DNA of 64,000 bases from Clostridia bacterium. Lineage in GTDB: Bacteria > Bacillota > Clostridia > Peptostreptococcales > Anaerovoracaceae. The notes beneath the pieces are model-generated. The model ran no database searches. It saw only the letters and a list, made by a program, of their open reading frames with translations, and had not been told where the DNA came from. Location: contig CABJAP010000017.1 in the NCBI GenBank assembly GCA_902363595.1, forward strand, positions 11,689 through 75,688. Direction: 5' to 3'. Positions 8,914 through 17,679 of the stretch are shown here, in pieces. A program made the position numbers and the translations under genes. Numbering within the stretch: the stretch's first letter is position 1; each line of letters begins with the position of its first letter.

Positions 8914-10794
8914 ATGGCACAATTTTTAATGGGTGAATATGATGTGATTGTAGTAGGAGCGGGCCACGCCGGATGTGAAGCAGCGCTGGCCAGCGCCCGC
9001 ATGGGAAAAAAGACGTTGATCCTTTCCATTAATCTTGAAGCTGTGGCCATGATGGCCTGTAACCCTTCCATTGGAGGTACGGGTAAGGGGCATTTGGTCC
9101 GTGAAATCGATGCTCTTGGGGGTGAAATGGGAATCAATATTGATAAAACCTTCATCCAAAGCAAAATGCTCAATACTGCGAAAGGACCTGCCGTTCATTC
9201 CCTGCGGGCCCAGGCGGACAAAAACCGCTATCATGAAGAAATGAAAAGGACGCTAGAGCTGCAGGAAGGTTTGGACTTGAAGCAGGGAGAAGTGGTTGAT
9301 CTGGTGATCGAGGATGGAAAGGCCTGCGGCGTGGTTTTAAAGACCAATTCTGTCTATCGGGCAAAAGCGGTAATTTTGGCTACCGGTACCTTTCTCAAGG
9401 GAAAGATTTTTATCGGTGAGAGTGCTTTTGACAGCGGGCCTAACGGCCTGGCACCATCCATGGAGCTGGGCGATCAGCTGCGAAAATATGGACTTCCCAT
9501 GCGCAGATTCAAAACGGGCACACCGGCCAGAGCTTTGGGGAAAAGCTTGGATTACGATAAAATGACGGAGCAGATGGGAGATGAACAAATCGTCCCATTT
9601 TCCTTTTTAAATGATGAGCTGCAGGGAGAACAGATTTCCTGCTGGCTGACTTATACCAATGAGGAAACCCATACGGTCATTCGAAATAATTTTCATCGGT
9701 CAGCGCTGTTCGGCGGTCAGATTGAAGGGGTGGGTCCCAGATATTGTCCATCCATCGAAGACAAGGTTAACCGCTTTGCTGATAAAAAAAGACATCAGCT
9801 TTTTATCGAACCGGAGGGCCTTACTACGGATGAGATGTATATACAAGGAATGTCGTCAAGCCTTCCTGAAGATGTACAAGAACAATTTTATAAGACAATA
9901 CCTGGTTTAGAAAACCTTGAAATCGTAAGGCCAGCTTATGCAATCGAATATGATTGTATTGATCCGTTGGATTTAAAATTAAATTTAGAAAACAGGCAAA
10001 TTGAATATTTATTTTGCGCTGGTCAATTTAATGGAAGCTCCGGCTATGAGGAAGCAGCGGCGCAGGGTTTGATGGCCGGAATTAACGCAGTGTTAAAAAT
10101 TGACAGACAAAATTCTTTTATTCTCGACAGAAGCGAGGCTTATATTGGCGTTCTAATCGACGATTTAGTGACAAAAGGTACTAATGAACCTTACAGAATT
10201 ATGACCAGCAGAGCGGAATATAGGCTGGTTCTCAGGCAAGACAACGCAGATCTCCGTTTGACGGAGAAGGCTTACGCCCTGGGATTGGCTTCGAAAACCA
10301 GATATCAAAGATTTTTAGAGAAAAAAGAAATCGTTGAGGAGGAAAAAAAGAGATTGGCACATGCGATGGCAGCGCCAGAAGAAATTAATCTTGTTTTGGA
10401 AAATTTAGGAAGTACGCCGGTTAAAACAAAGATCTCTCTTTTGGAACTGATGAAGCGTCCTCAAGTTACCTATGAAAGTCTCAGCGCGGTTGATCCTGAA
10501 AGACCGGAACTTTCCAATCATGCGAGGAACCAGCTGGAGGTTCAGATTAAATACGAGGGGTATATTGGCAAGCAGGAACAGCAGATTCAGCGGTTTAAAA
10601 AATTGGAAGATAAAAAGCTGGACAGCAATTTTGACTACGAACAGGTGGAAGGCCTGAGAATCGAAGCCCGCCAGAAACTCAATCAATTCAGGCCGGTTTC
10701 TCTGGGACAGGCGTCGAGAATTTCCGGCGTATCCCCGGCGGATATCAATGTGCTGCTGATTCATTTGGAGAAGATGAGAAGGAAAAAATCATGA
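8914..10794 (+). CDS. mnmG: tRNA uridine-5-carboxymethylaminomethyl synthase MnmG (GidA)
   Basis: This is the FAD-dependent partner of MnmE in wobble-uridine modification. The 626-residue length is typical. The FAD dinucleotide-binding motif [13 protein letters not shown] is near residue 12. The GidA signatures [25 protein letters not shown] segment, RFKTGTPAR and the [16 protein letters not shown] motif are all present. The ATG at 8914 has an AGGGGAAAG site; an in-frame ATG five codons on is a weaker alternative. Its stop overlaps the rsmG start by four bases (ATGA). Confidence 0.97.
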   Translation: MAQFLMGEYDVIVVGAGHAGCEAALASARMGKKTLILSINLEAVAMMACNPSIGGTGKGHLVREIDALGGEMGINIDKTFIQSKMLNTAKGPAVHSLRAQADKNRYHEEMKRTLELQEGLDLKQGEVVDLVIEDGKACGVVLKTNSVYRAKAVILATGTFLKGKIFIGESAFDSGPNGLAPSMELGDQLRKYGLPMRRFKTGTPARALGKSLDYDKMTEQMGDEQIVPFSFLNDELQGEQISCWLTYTNEETHTVIRNNFHRSALFGGQIEGVGPRYCPSIEDKVNRFADKKRHQLFIEPEGLTTDEMYIQGMSSSLPEDVQEQFYKTIPGLENLEIVRPAYAIEYDCIDPLDLKLNLENRQIEYLFCAGQFNGSSGYEEAAAQGLMAGINAVLKIDRQNSFILDRSEAYIGVLIDDLVTKGTNEPYRIMTSRAEYRLVLRQDNADLRLTEKAYALGLASKTRYQRFLEKKEIVEEEKKRLAHAMAAPEEINLVLENLGSTPVKTKISLLELMKRPQVTYESLSAVDPERPELSNHARNQLEVQIKYEGYIGKQEQQIQRFKKLEDKKLDSNFDYEQVEGLRIEARQKLNQFRPVSLGQASRISGVSPADINVLLIHLEKMRRKKS

Positions 10795-11501
10795 AACAAC
10801 TTGTAAAGGCTTTCGAAGAATTAAAGATTAATTATGACGATATACTTTTGAAAAAGTATGAAACATATATGGAAGGTATTTTAAAGTGGAATGAGGCTGT
10901 AAATCTAACCTCCATAACCGAACCTTCTCAATTTATACAAAAGCATTATATTGATTCCCTGCTTTCTGTTATTTATAAAGAATTTCAAAACGCCGAGCTG
11001 ATTATCGATGTGGGAACGGGCGGCGGATTTCCCGGGATTCCTTTAGCACTTGCAGCTCCCGATAAAAAATTTGTTCTCATCGATTCTCTCAACAAACGGA
11101 TCAAAATTATTAAGGAACTTTGCGGAGAATTGGAGATCGATAACGTTACGGCTATTCATGGAAGGGCGGAGGAGTTGGCCCGCAATAAAAACCACAGACA
11201 GAAATACGATCTTTGTGTTTCCCGGGCCGTAGCCAATATGGCGACTCTATCTGAATACTGTCTTCCTTTTATAAGAAGAGGCGGGTGGTTCCTAGCTTAT
11301 AAAGGACTAAATACGGATGAGGAAATCAAGGAATCTGCAAATGCCCTGCGTATGCTGGGAGGAAAGATTCGGAGAGAAGAGCATGCGAAGCTGTCCAATT
11401 TTAATTTAGAACATAAGATTATTTTTATAGAAAAGACGGGCGATACCCCTTCGAAATATCCGAGAAAAGCGGGAACTCCATCGAAAGACCCCCTAAAATA
11501 G
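10791..11501 (+). CDS. rsmG: 16S rRNA (guanine527-N7)-methyltransferase RsmG
   Basis: RsmG (GidB) is an AdoMet-dependent methyltransferase acting on G527 of 16S rRNA, in the 530 loop. Its 236 residues show the N-terminal NLTSI segment, the AdoMet-binding [15 protein letters not shown] motif near residue 70 and the VSRAVAN motif. The C-terminal [16 protein letters not shown] tail is typical of clostridial RsmG. It overlaps mnmG by four bases, so translational coupling is likely. Its stop codon sits inside the loop of the following terminator. Confidence 0.96.
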   Translation: MKQLVKAFEELKINYDDILLKKYETYMEGILKWNEAVNLTSITEPSQFIQKHYIDSLLSVIYKEFQNAELIIDVGTGGGFPGIPLALAAPDKKFVLIDSLNKRIKIIKELCGELEIDNVTAIHGRAEELARNKNHRQKYDLCVSRAVANMATLSEYCLPFIRRGGWFLAYKGLNTDEEIKESANALRMLGGKIRREEHAKLSNFNLEHKIIFIEKTGDTPSKYPRKAGTPSKDPLK

Positions 11502-11519
11502 AAAATTTAGGGGTTTTTT
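11490..11519 (+). terminator. rsmG terminator containing the rsmG stop codon
   Basis: The stem is CCCCTAAA (11490-11497) with TTTAGGGG (11506-11513), followed by TTTTTT. The rsmG TAG codon (11499-11501) lies in the loop. Confidence 0.88.
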
Positions 11520-11590
11520 GTTGAAAGAAAACCCTTTTCCCAGTGTATAACTCCTGCTAAGATAAAACTGGGACAAGGAGGGAGACATAT

Positions 11591-12400
11591 ATGCTGATCA
11601 AAAAAGTGACCGAGATTCCTATCGATTTAATCTTTGCCAATCCGGAACAGCCGAGAAAAATATTTGGAGAAGAAGAGCTTCTTGAATTGAGAGACTCCAT
11701 TAAAGAATACGGTGTTATACAACCGATTATTTTGAAAAGAAACAATAACGGGTCTTACATAGTAATAGCAGGCGAGCGGAGACTGCGGGCAGCTGGGATG
11801 GCCGGACTGACCAAAATACCTGCTATTGTCCGCGAAGCGGATGATAAGGATGCTGCTATTATCGCTTTAGTGGAAAATGTACAGCGTGAAAATTTAGGTT
11901 ATATGGAAGAGGCGCAGGCATACAATCGATTGATGGAAGAGTTCGAACTTACTCAGGGGGAATTGGCAGAGCGGGTCGGAAAAAAGCAGTCGACTATTTC
12001 CAATAAAATCAGGCTGTTAAGCCTGCCGGAGGATATACAGAAAGCATTGATTGCCAATCGCCTGACCGAACGTCACGCCAGAGCTTTGCTGAAAATACCT
12101 GATGATGAAACCAGGAGAATGGTCATTGACCGTATCGTTTCGCATGGCCTTAATGTAAGGCAAAGTGAAAAATTAATTGAAGATGTCTTGGAAAAGCAGC
12201 AGGAGGAAAAACGCAAGCAAAATAAAATAAGATATATTAGTTATAAATTGTATCTTAATACGATTAGAAAAACATTTAATGAAATCTTTCAAGTAGAGCA
12301 GGGAGCCAAATATACGCAGGAAGATAAAGGGGAATATTATGAAGTAAAAATAACCATACCTAAAAACACTCCAAAACAGAAACAGGTAGTTAACCAATAA
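11591..12400 (+). CDS. noc: nucleoid occlusion protein Noc (ParB family)
   Basis: Noc is a CTP-binding ParB paralogue that keeps the division septum off the nucleoid. The 269-residue protein has the ParB N-terminal domain with GERRLRAA and the catalytic/CTP-loop ENVQRENL. A helix-turn-helix (LTQGELAERVGKKQSTISNKIRLL) follows, then a C-terminal dimerisation region. It is the first of two ParB-family genes flanking parA, the usual noc-parA-parB arrangement. The label Noc rather than a second ParB rests on gene order and sequence type; binding specificity is not visible. Confidence 0.85.
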   Translation: MLIKKVTEIPIDLIFANPEQPRKIFGEEELLELRDSIKEYGVIQPIILKRNNNGSYIVIAGERRLRAAGMAGLTKIPAIVREADDKDAAIIALVENVQRENLGYMEEAQAYNRLMEEFELTQGELAERVGKKQSTISNKIRLLSLPEDIQKALIANRLTERHARALLKIPDDETRRMVIDRIVSHGLNVRQSEKLIEDVLEKQQEEKRKQNKIRYISYKLYLNTIRKTFNEIFQVEQGAKYTQEDKGEYYEVKITIPKNTPKQKQVVNQ

Positions 12401-12433
12401 AGGAATGTTTCACGTGAAACATTCCTTTTTTTT
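12400..12433 (+). terminator. noc terminator formed by the parS palindrome
   Basis: A perfect 26-bp palindrome at 12401-12426 is followed by a run of eight Ts (12426-12433). It lies two bases past the noc stop. It has the form of an intrinsic terminator, although the stem folds on itself with almost no loop, so efficiency may be modest. Confidence 0.65.
12406..12421. other. parS: parS centromere site 1
   Basis: TGTTTCACGTGAAACA is a perfect 16-bp palindrome that differs by one base from the Bacillus subtilis parS consensus. It lies between noc and parA, close to the origin, where ParB loads and spreads. Confidence 0.93.
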
Positions 12434-12521
12434 ATGTAAAAAGTATAGTAAAAAAAAGCCCTATGGTATATAATCAAATTATGCGAAAAAATTGCTTATG
12501 TTTTAAAAAGGAGGAACTAAT

Positions 12522-13295
12522 TTGGGAAAGGCAATTGCAATATTCAACCAGAAGGGCGGCGTAGGAAAAACGACAACGAACATTAACCTGGCAGCGTGTC
12601 TGGCATTAAAGGGGAAAAAAGTATTAATTTTGGATATTGATCCGCAGGGAAACACTACTAGCGGAATTGGATTATCCAAGAAAGAACTAGGTAATACTTC
12701 TTATGAAATTTTAGTAGAAGATCATATAGATCCAACATCGGCGATTATTCAGACTGAGGTACAAAATTTAGATATCATTCCTGCCAGCGTGCAGCTGGCA
12801 GGAGCAGAGGTAGAGCTGATTCAGCTCCAGGGAAGGGAAAAAAGGCTGAAACATGCATTGGATCAGATAAAGCCTGACTATGACTATATATTTATTGATT
12901 GTCCACCCTCACTGGGACTTCTGACTATTAATTCGTTGACAGCAGTTGATTCGGTTTTGATTCCTATTCAGTGTGAATTCTATGCCCTTGAAGGCGTAAG
13001 TCAGCTGATGAGTACAATCGAAATTGTTAAGAAAAATATGAATCCAAATTTGGAGATCCAGGGCGTAATCCTCAGTATGTTCGACGGACGGACAAATTTA
13101 TCTGTTCAAGTAGTGGAAGAAGTAAAAAAATACTTTAAGGAAAAGGTCTATACCACTGTAATTCCAAGGAATGTAAGACTTGCTGAAGCTCCAAGCTATG
13201 GAATGCCAATTATGCAGTACGATCCAAAATCAGCTGGAGCCCAGGCTTATCAGGAATTTGCTGATGAGTTTTTAAGTCTGGAGGATGAACAGTAA
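12522..13295 (+). CDS. parA: chromosome-partitioning ATPase ParA (Soj)
   Basis: This is a Walker-type ATPase that binds DNA nonspecifically and acts with ParB in origin segregation and in controlling DnaA. Its 257 residues carry the deviant Walker A FNQKGGVGKTTT at the N terminus, DIDPQGN, and Walker B IFIDCPPSLGLL. The N-terminal region lacks the helix-turn-helix of plasmid type Ia ParA, so it is the chromosomal Soj type. Its stop overlaps the parB start by one base (TAATG), so the two are co-translated. Confidence 0.95.
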   Translation: MGKAIAIFNQKGGVGKTTTNINLAACLALKGKKVLILDIDPQGNTTSGIGLSKKELGNTSYEILVEDHIDPTSAIIQTEVQNLDIIPASVQLAGAEVELIQLQGREKRLKHALDQIKPDYDYIFIDCPPSLGLLTINSLTAVDSVLIPIQCEFYALEGVSQLMSTIEIVKKNMNPNLEIQGVILSMFDGRTNLSVQVVEEVKKYFKEKVYTTVIPRNVRLAEAPSYGMPIMQYDPKSAGAQAYQEFADEFLSLEDEQ

Positions 13296-14188
13296 TGGCG
13301 GCGGCAAAGAACAGAGGGCTGGGCAAAGGACTGGATGCATTATTCAGCACCTCAGAAATCGATACAAAAAAAATAAACAGCGAAAAGGCAGATGAGATAA
13401 GGGCACAGGGGATTGAATTTATAGACATTAACGATATTAAACCCAATGAAAATCAGCCAAGAAAAGTTTTTGATGATGTAAAATTGCAGGAGCTGGCCAA
13501 TTCCATAAAAGAACATGGGTTAATTCAACCGGTTATTCTTCGCCAGGCGAAAAAAGGTTATGAAATCGTTGCTGGTGAAAGACGCTGGAGGGCATGCAGG
13601 AAAGCGGGTCTGAAAGAAATACCCTGCATGATTAAAGAGCTGACCGATGAGCAAAATATGCTGGTGGCAATTATTGAGAACATGCAGAGAGAAGATCTAA
13701 ATCCCATCGAAGAAGCGGAGGGTCTTAATCAAATGATCAGTTCCTTTGGTATGACCCAGGAGGAAGTATCCAAAAGCGTTGGTAAAAGCAGACCTTACAT
13801 AACCAACTCTCTTCGTCTGCTAAAGCTTCCCCAGGAAGTGAGAGACATGGTTTCCGAGGGAAAGCTTACAACCGGACACGCCAGAGCGATTGCTGGAATT
13901 GGTGACCGGCAAAAACAAATACAGCTTGCCGAATATGTGATTAAAGAAGAACTGTCTGTCAGAGAAGTTGAAAGGCTGATTAAAGAACAGCATTCTCCAA
14001 AGAAGAAAAACCCAAGAAGAAAAGCGGAAAAGAGCGCAGATGTGAAACGGGTAGAAGAAGACCTGAAACATATCATGGGAACAAAAGTAAGCCTTAATCA
14101 AAGTGGACGAAAAGGAAAAATTGAAATTGAATATTACAGCAGAGATGAATTGGAAAGATTGATTGAGCTATTGAAATCACTTCAATAG
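13295..14188 (+). CDS. parB: chromosome-partitioning protein ParB (Spo0J)
   Basis: ParB is a CTP-dependent DNA clamp that loads at parS. The 297-residue protein begins GLGKGLDALFS, the N-terminal ParA-interacting peptide. It contains PNENQPRKVF, GERRWRACRKAG, ENMQREDLNPIEEA and a helix-turn-helix (MTQEEVSKSVGKSRPYITNSLRLL). A basic linker (PKKKNPRRKAEK) leads to the C-terminal dimer domain. It overlaps parA by one base. A second parS lies just beyond its stop. Confidence 0.95.
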   Translation: MAAAKNRGLGKGLDALFSTSEIDTKKINSEKADEIRAQGIEFIDINDIKPNENQPRKVFDDVKLQELANSIKEHGLIQPVILRQAKKGYEIVAGERRWRACRKAGLKEIPCMIKELTDEQNMLVAIIENMQREDLNPIEEAEGLNQMISSFGMTQEEVSKSVGKSRPYITNSLRLLKLPQEVRDMVSEGKLTTGHARAIAGIGDRQKQIQLAEYVIKEELSVREVERLIKEQHSPKKKNPRRKAEKSADVKRVEEDLKHIMGTKVSLNQSGRKGKIEIEYYSRDELERLIELLKSLQ

Positions 14189-14195
14189 GAATAAT

Positions 14196-14211
14196 CGTTT
14201 CACGTGAAACA
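14196..14211. other. parS: parS centromere site 2
   Basis: CGTTTCACGTGAAACA carries the full 14-bp parS palindromic core (14197-14210) with one outer mismatch relative to site 1. It begins eight bases after the parB stop and ends two bases before the start of the SprT-like gene. Confidence 0.85.
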
Positions 14212-14213
14212 AT

Positions 14214-14744
14214 ATGAAAATACATGAAATTGAAAAATGCTTGCAAGAGGTGATAAAGGAATGCCATCATTTAAACATACCGATCAGTAAGCAAATCGAT
14301 CCTAAAATCCGCATCAACAAAAGAGCGAAAAGCAGATTTGCTGCTTGCATGAAAGACAAACGTTTTCAGGATCCTGTGTTTGTCATTGAAATTGGAAACG
14401 CTCTGTTGGAAATAGATGAGAAAAAGGTAAGAAGTATTTTGGCCCATGAAGTTCTCCATACCTGTTATGATTGTAATAATCATGGAAGAGTGTGGAAAGC
14501 CTATGCTTATAAAATGAACCGGACTTACGGGTATCAGATAAAGACAACAGCGTCTTACGAAGAGCTGGGACTGGCAAAACCAGATAAAACAATTAGATAT
14601 CGATATGTAATTGTTTGTAAAAAATGCAGCAAGAAATTCTACAGACAAAAGAGATCAAAACTGATTACAAATCTCAGCCAGTACCGGTGCCAATGCGGCG
14701 GAAAGCTGGAATGTAGAAATTTAGATCAAGAATCAGAAGCATGA
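14214..14744 (+). CDS. SprT-like zinc metalloprotein
   Basis: This 176-residue protein has a SprT-type zinc site, HEVLHTCYDCNNHG, giving HExxH with a further histidine eight residues on. A C-terminal zinc ribbon (CKKC near 145 and CQCGG near 166) follows. SprT-like proteins include DNA-protein crosslink proteases such as Spartan, but bacterial short forms are mostly uncharacterised; the role here is inferred from motif only. No clear ribosome-binding site precedes the ATG at 14214, because parS site 2 fills that place. It may depend on coupling to parB. Confidence 0.78.
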   Translation: MKIHEIEKCLQEVIKECHHLNIPISKQIDPKIRINKRAKSRFAACMKDKRFQDPVFVIEIGNALLEIDEKKVRSILAHEVLHTCYDCNNHGRVWKAYAYKMNRTYGYQIKTTASYEELGLAKPDKTIRYRYVIVCKKCSKKFYRQKRSKLITNLSQYRCQCGGKLECRNLDQESEA

Positions 14745-14767
14745 AACTGCAATAATTATAAAGAAGA

Positions 14768-14812
14768 AAACAGGAGCGGATAGCATGATTGACAAAACCG
14801 CTCCTGTTTTTT
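14768..14812 (+). terminator. terminator after the partitioning cluster
   Basis: AACAGGAGCGG pairs with CCGCTCCTGTT across an 18-base loop and is followed by a T-run (14807-14812). It lies 24 bases after the SprT-like stop. The rest of the gap to 14970 shows nothing else I recognise. Confidence 0.85.
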
Positions 14813-14970
14813 ACGAACTCTTCGTCGTAAAAAGATACATTGATCGTTAAAAGGTTTTGTCGGTCTCTTCTTATCACAAAAAATAGTCTGTAAAAAAAAT
14901 GGTATGAACCCTTTTGCCCTCGAATACAATATAACAAGAATATGTATAGGAAGACAGAGGGGGAACAACC

Positions 14971-16953
14971 ATGACCTATGATGAAAAAATACCTGAATTT
15001 GCCTTACAACCAGCAAAAACAGCCGACGAAAATACCGATACAGCACAGATAAACGACGGCTTTGATCCAACTCCTTATGATAGACTTTTAGTACCTGCAC
15101 GTGAGGAAGGAAAAGCAAGTACCGAAAAGGAGGAAGAATTTTCACAGGATCTTCCTGTTTTAGAGGAAACTGCTGCGAACAAACCGGATCAAGAACAAAT
15201 ATCGGAAGAAAAATCTTTCGATGCAACGGAAAAAGACAACAAACAGGGATTACCAAAACAGATTTTGCCGGAAAAAGTTATAGAACATAAACAAGAGGAA
15301 GAACTAGAGCCGGTATTTTTAGGCGAAGAAGAGATAAAGGAAAGTTCTGAAACAGCAACAGAACCAGTTAAAATTACGCCACTGGCGGGTCAGGCCGTTT
15401 ATAATGAATTAAAGATAACAGCCGTGGCCCAAAATCTTGAAACAAAAATCTTTGTAGAAGAAGATATACTTGTTCCAGATATTAAGCCAGATTTAATCTC
15501 AATTTTATCGATGGATGGGAAGGCATTTTTATCCAGCAAAGAAATACAAGTCGGACAGGGAGATGATGACAGCATAAAAGTTACAGGAGAGGTAGGATTA
15601 CAGACAATTTATCTGCCTGATGGAAAAGAGGATGAATCTGTGGCCATCATTCAGTCCAGGCTTCCTTTCAAAACAGACTGGCAGGTGACAGCCTCACCTT
15701 TATCTCATTTGGTCATTGAATCTAAAATCGAACGAATTGATTATTCTGTAATTAATGAGCGCAAATTCCGAGCTAAAATTACTCTGGGGCTTTTCCTGAA
15801 AGAATACGCGGAAAAAGAATTACAACTCTTCGAAAATCTGCGCGGGGAACAGTTGGAACTATTAAAAGAAACCGTCAAAATGAGCCATGTTGCTCTTCGA
15901 AAAGAAGAATCTGTGGAGATTGCAGAAGATTTAAAGGTTAAAGAGGGGAGCCCGAGGCCGATTAAAATTCTGAAAAGTGACATCAATGTGGTGGAAAATC
16001 ATAAACAAACAACTTCAGAAAAAATGGTCATTAATGCTGCGGTGCGTGTTAATATTCTTTATTTAGGTGAAGAAGAAAAAGACGGAGAGGTAATACAAAA
16101 ACCTGCTTTTTACCAAGGGAAGGCCGATTTCACCCAGTTCATACTTATGAATAAAGAAGATAACTTGGCTATGAGCAAAGTATCCTTTAATGACAAAGAG
16201 CTGGAAGTGACAATCAGCGAGGAAGAAGAAGATTGTTTTATTTTAAAAGGAAACGTTAACACATCGGTTGAAGTATACCAAAATCTGGAAAAAGAAGTAG
16301 TGTCAGATTTATATCATAGTGTCAAAGATACTACTTATGATTATACAGAAAAAATGATAGAAGCAGTCCTGGGAACAGGAACTACAGAGATATCAGCAAG
16401 AGAAATTGTAGATGTTGCGGAAAGAAATGGGCAGTTAGGAAAAATTCTTTATGTCAACGGACGTATAAAAGAACAAAAATCCAGGGCCGAACAAGGCCGA
16501 GTAACGGTCGAGGGAATTTTAGAAGGAACTGTCTTATGTATACCGGAGGACTCGGAAAAACAAGTATTTGCAATAAAACAGGATATTCCTTTCAGGGGTT
16601 CGATTGATATTCCAGCAGCCGAAGAAGGCATGAAAATAGATTGTCAAATTGGAATAAAGGATCTCTGGTCGGATAAGGTGAACAGCAAGCAGGCAGAAAT
16701 CAATGCCAGCCTGCAGCTTGAAGTATCCGCCATAAAAGAAACGGCGCTGAAATTAATAAAAAATCCATGCTTCCTTGAAAATAAACAGAATAAAAGACCT
16801 TCCTCTATGGTTATTTACATAACAAGAAAAAACGACAGTCTATGGAAAATAGCTAAGAAGTACAAAACCAGTATAGAGTCTATCAAGAAGATCAATGAAT
16901 TGAATGATCCTATTAATCTCCAGGAAGGAAGTCGTTTACTAATCGTAAAATAA
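14971..16953 (+). CDS. SPOCS (DUF3794) and LysM domain protein
   Basis: This 660-residue protein probably belongs to the spore envelope. Residues 1-130 are acidic and low in complexity. From about 135 come DUF3794/SPOCS-type domains (KIFVEEDILVPDIKPDLISIL, with related repeats near 330 and 480). The C terminus (about 610-660) is a LysM domain (YITRKNDSLWKIAKKYKTS) able to bind peptidoglycan. There is no signal peptide, as in SafA- or SpoVID-like coat-morphogenesis proteins that act from the mother-cell cytoplasm. The family assignment is firm; the spore role is inferred from the SPOCS name and the neighbouring spoIIR. Confidence 0.82.
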   Translation: MTYDEKIPEFALQPAKTADENTDTAQINDGFDPTPYDRLLVPAREEGKASTEKEEEFSQDLPVLEETAANKPDQEQISEEKSFDATEKDNKQGLPKQILPEKVIEHKQEEELEPVFLGEEEIKESSETATEPVKITPLAGQAVYNELKITAVAQNLETKIFVEEDILVPDIKPDLISILSMDGKAFLSSKEIQVGQGDDDSIKVTGEVGLQTIYLPDGKEDESVAIIQSRLPFKTDWQVTASPLSHLVIESKIERIDYSVINERKFRAKITLGLFLKEYAEKELQLFENLRGEQLELLKETVKMSHVALRKEESVEIAEDLKVKEGSPRPIKILKSDINVVENHKQTTSEKMVINAAVRVNILYLGEEEKDGEVIQKPAFYQGKADFTQFILMNKEDNLAMSKVSFNDKELEVTISEEEEDCFILKGNVNTSVEVYQNLEKEVVSDLYHSVKDTTYDYTEKMIEAVLGTGTTEISAREIVDVAERNGQLGKILYVNGRIKEQKSRAEQGRVTVEGILEGTVLCIPEDSEKQVFAIKQDIPFRGSIDIPAAEEGMKIDCQIGIKDLWSDKVNSKQAEINASLQLEVSAIKETALKLIKNPCFLENKQNKRPSSMVIYITRKNDSLWKIAKKYKTSIESIKKINELNDPINLQEGSRLLIVK

Positions 16954-16977
16954 AAAAGTTTTATTCGGTCGTGTATA

Positions 16978-17023
16978 AAAAAATTCTCCTTGGTGAAGAA
17001 TGAACATACAAGGAGGATTTTTT
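16978..17023 (+). terminator. terminator-like hairpin enclosing the spoIIR ribosome-binding site
   Basis: Left arm 16978-16992 (AAAAAATTCTCCTTG) pairs with right arm 17009-17023 (CAAGGAGGATTTTTT) over 15 positions with one G-U pair; the loop is 16 bases. The right arm is both the T-rich end of a terminator and the AGGAGG site of spoIIR. Read-through from the upstream gene would stop here or have its ribosome site masked. Confidence 0.7.
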
Positions 17024-17605
17024 ATGAAAAATATCGATCTAAAAGAAAAATGCATTTTAAGCCTGATTCTGGTTATCGTAATGGGATTCGTCCTTTTTTA
17101 TACATATGAGGATGAACCGTCCAATCAATACAGCGGAATCATTCGTTTGCACGTAATTGCCAACAGCGACAGCGCTGATGATCAAAATCTCAAATTAAAA
17201 GTGAGGGACCAGATTATTAAAGAAGTAGGCAGCCTGGAAAAAAGCCAAGATATTGAACAGTCCCGCAGCTATTTAGAAAATCATCTGAAGGATATGGAAA
17301 AGACAGCGGCAAAAGTAATTGAAGAAAATGGCAAAGAATATGGAGCGGAAGCGGATTTAGGCGTTCGATGGATACCGGCCAAAACCTATGGAGATATGTA
17401 TTTTCCAGCTGGAAACTACGAAGCTCTGAATCTTACACTAGGCGAAGGAAAAGGACAAAACTGGTGGTGCGTCTTATTTCCACCCCTGTGCTTGATTGAG
17501 GAAGACCAAGAAGCGATGGATGAGCTGGGGTACACAGAGGATCAGCAGATTGAGATTAAATCCAAGTTAATGGAAATTATCAACGGACCCGGCAAAGATG
17601 TTTAA
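17024..17605 (+). CDS. spoIIR: stage II sporulation protein R
   Basis: SpoIIR is the forespore signal that triggers SpoIIGA to process pro-sigma-E in the mother cell. The 193-residue protein has an N-terminal membrane/signal segment (about 9-26) and the family motif RLHVIANSDSADDQNLKLKVRDQI, with NWWCVLFPPLC near residue 150. I chose the ATG at 17024, which follows AGGAGG, rather than an upstream ATG at 17000 that falls in the hairpin loop. A weak GTATA / GGTGAAGAAT pair (16973-17001) could be a sigma-F promoter that starts inside the hairpin. Confidence 0.93.
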   Translation: MKNIDLKEKCILSLILVIVMGFVLFYTYEDEPSNQYSGIIRLHVIANSDSADDQNLKLKVRDQIIKEVGSLEKSQDIEQSRSYLENHLKDMEKTAAKVIEENGKEYGAEADLGVRWIPAKTYGDMYFPAGNYEALNLTLGEGKGQNWWCVLFPPLCLIEEDQEAMDELGYTEDQQIEIKSKLMEIINGPGKDV

Positions 17606-17622
17606 AAAAGGTATAATAAATA

Positions 17623-17660
17623 CGAAAAGACCGAATTGCTTCCGCAGCTCGGTCTTTTCG
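17623..17660. terminator. bidirectional terminator between spoIIR and htrA
   Basis: CGAAAAGACCGA (17623-17634) and TCGGTCTTTTCG (17649-17660) form a perfect 12-bp stem around a 14-base loop, with T-rich flanks in both directions. The genes on either side converge, so one hairpin can end both transcripts. Confidence 0.85.
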
Positions 17661-17679
17661 CATATCTTATTATTACTTA

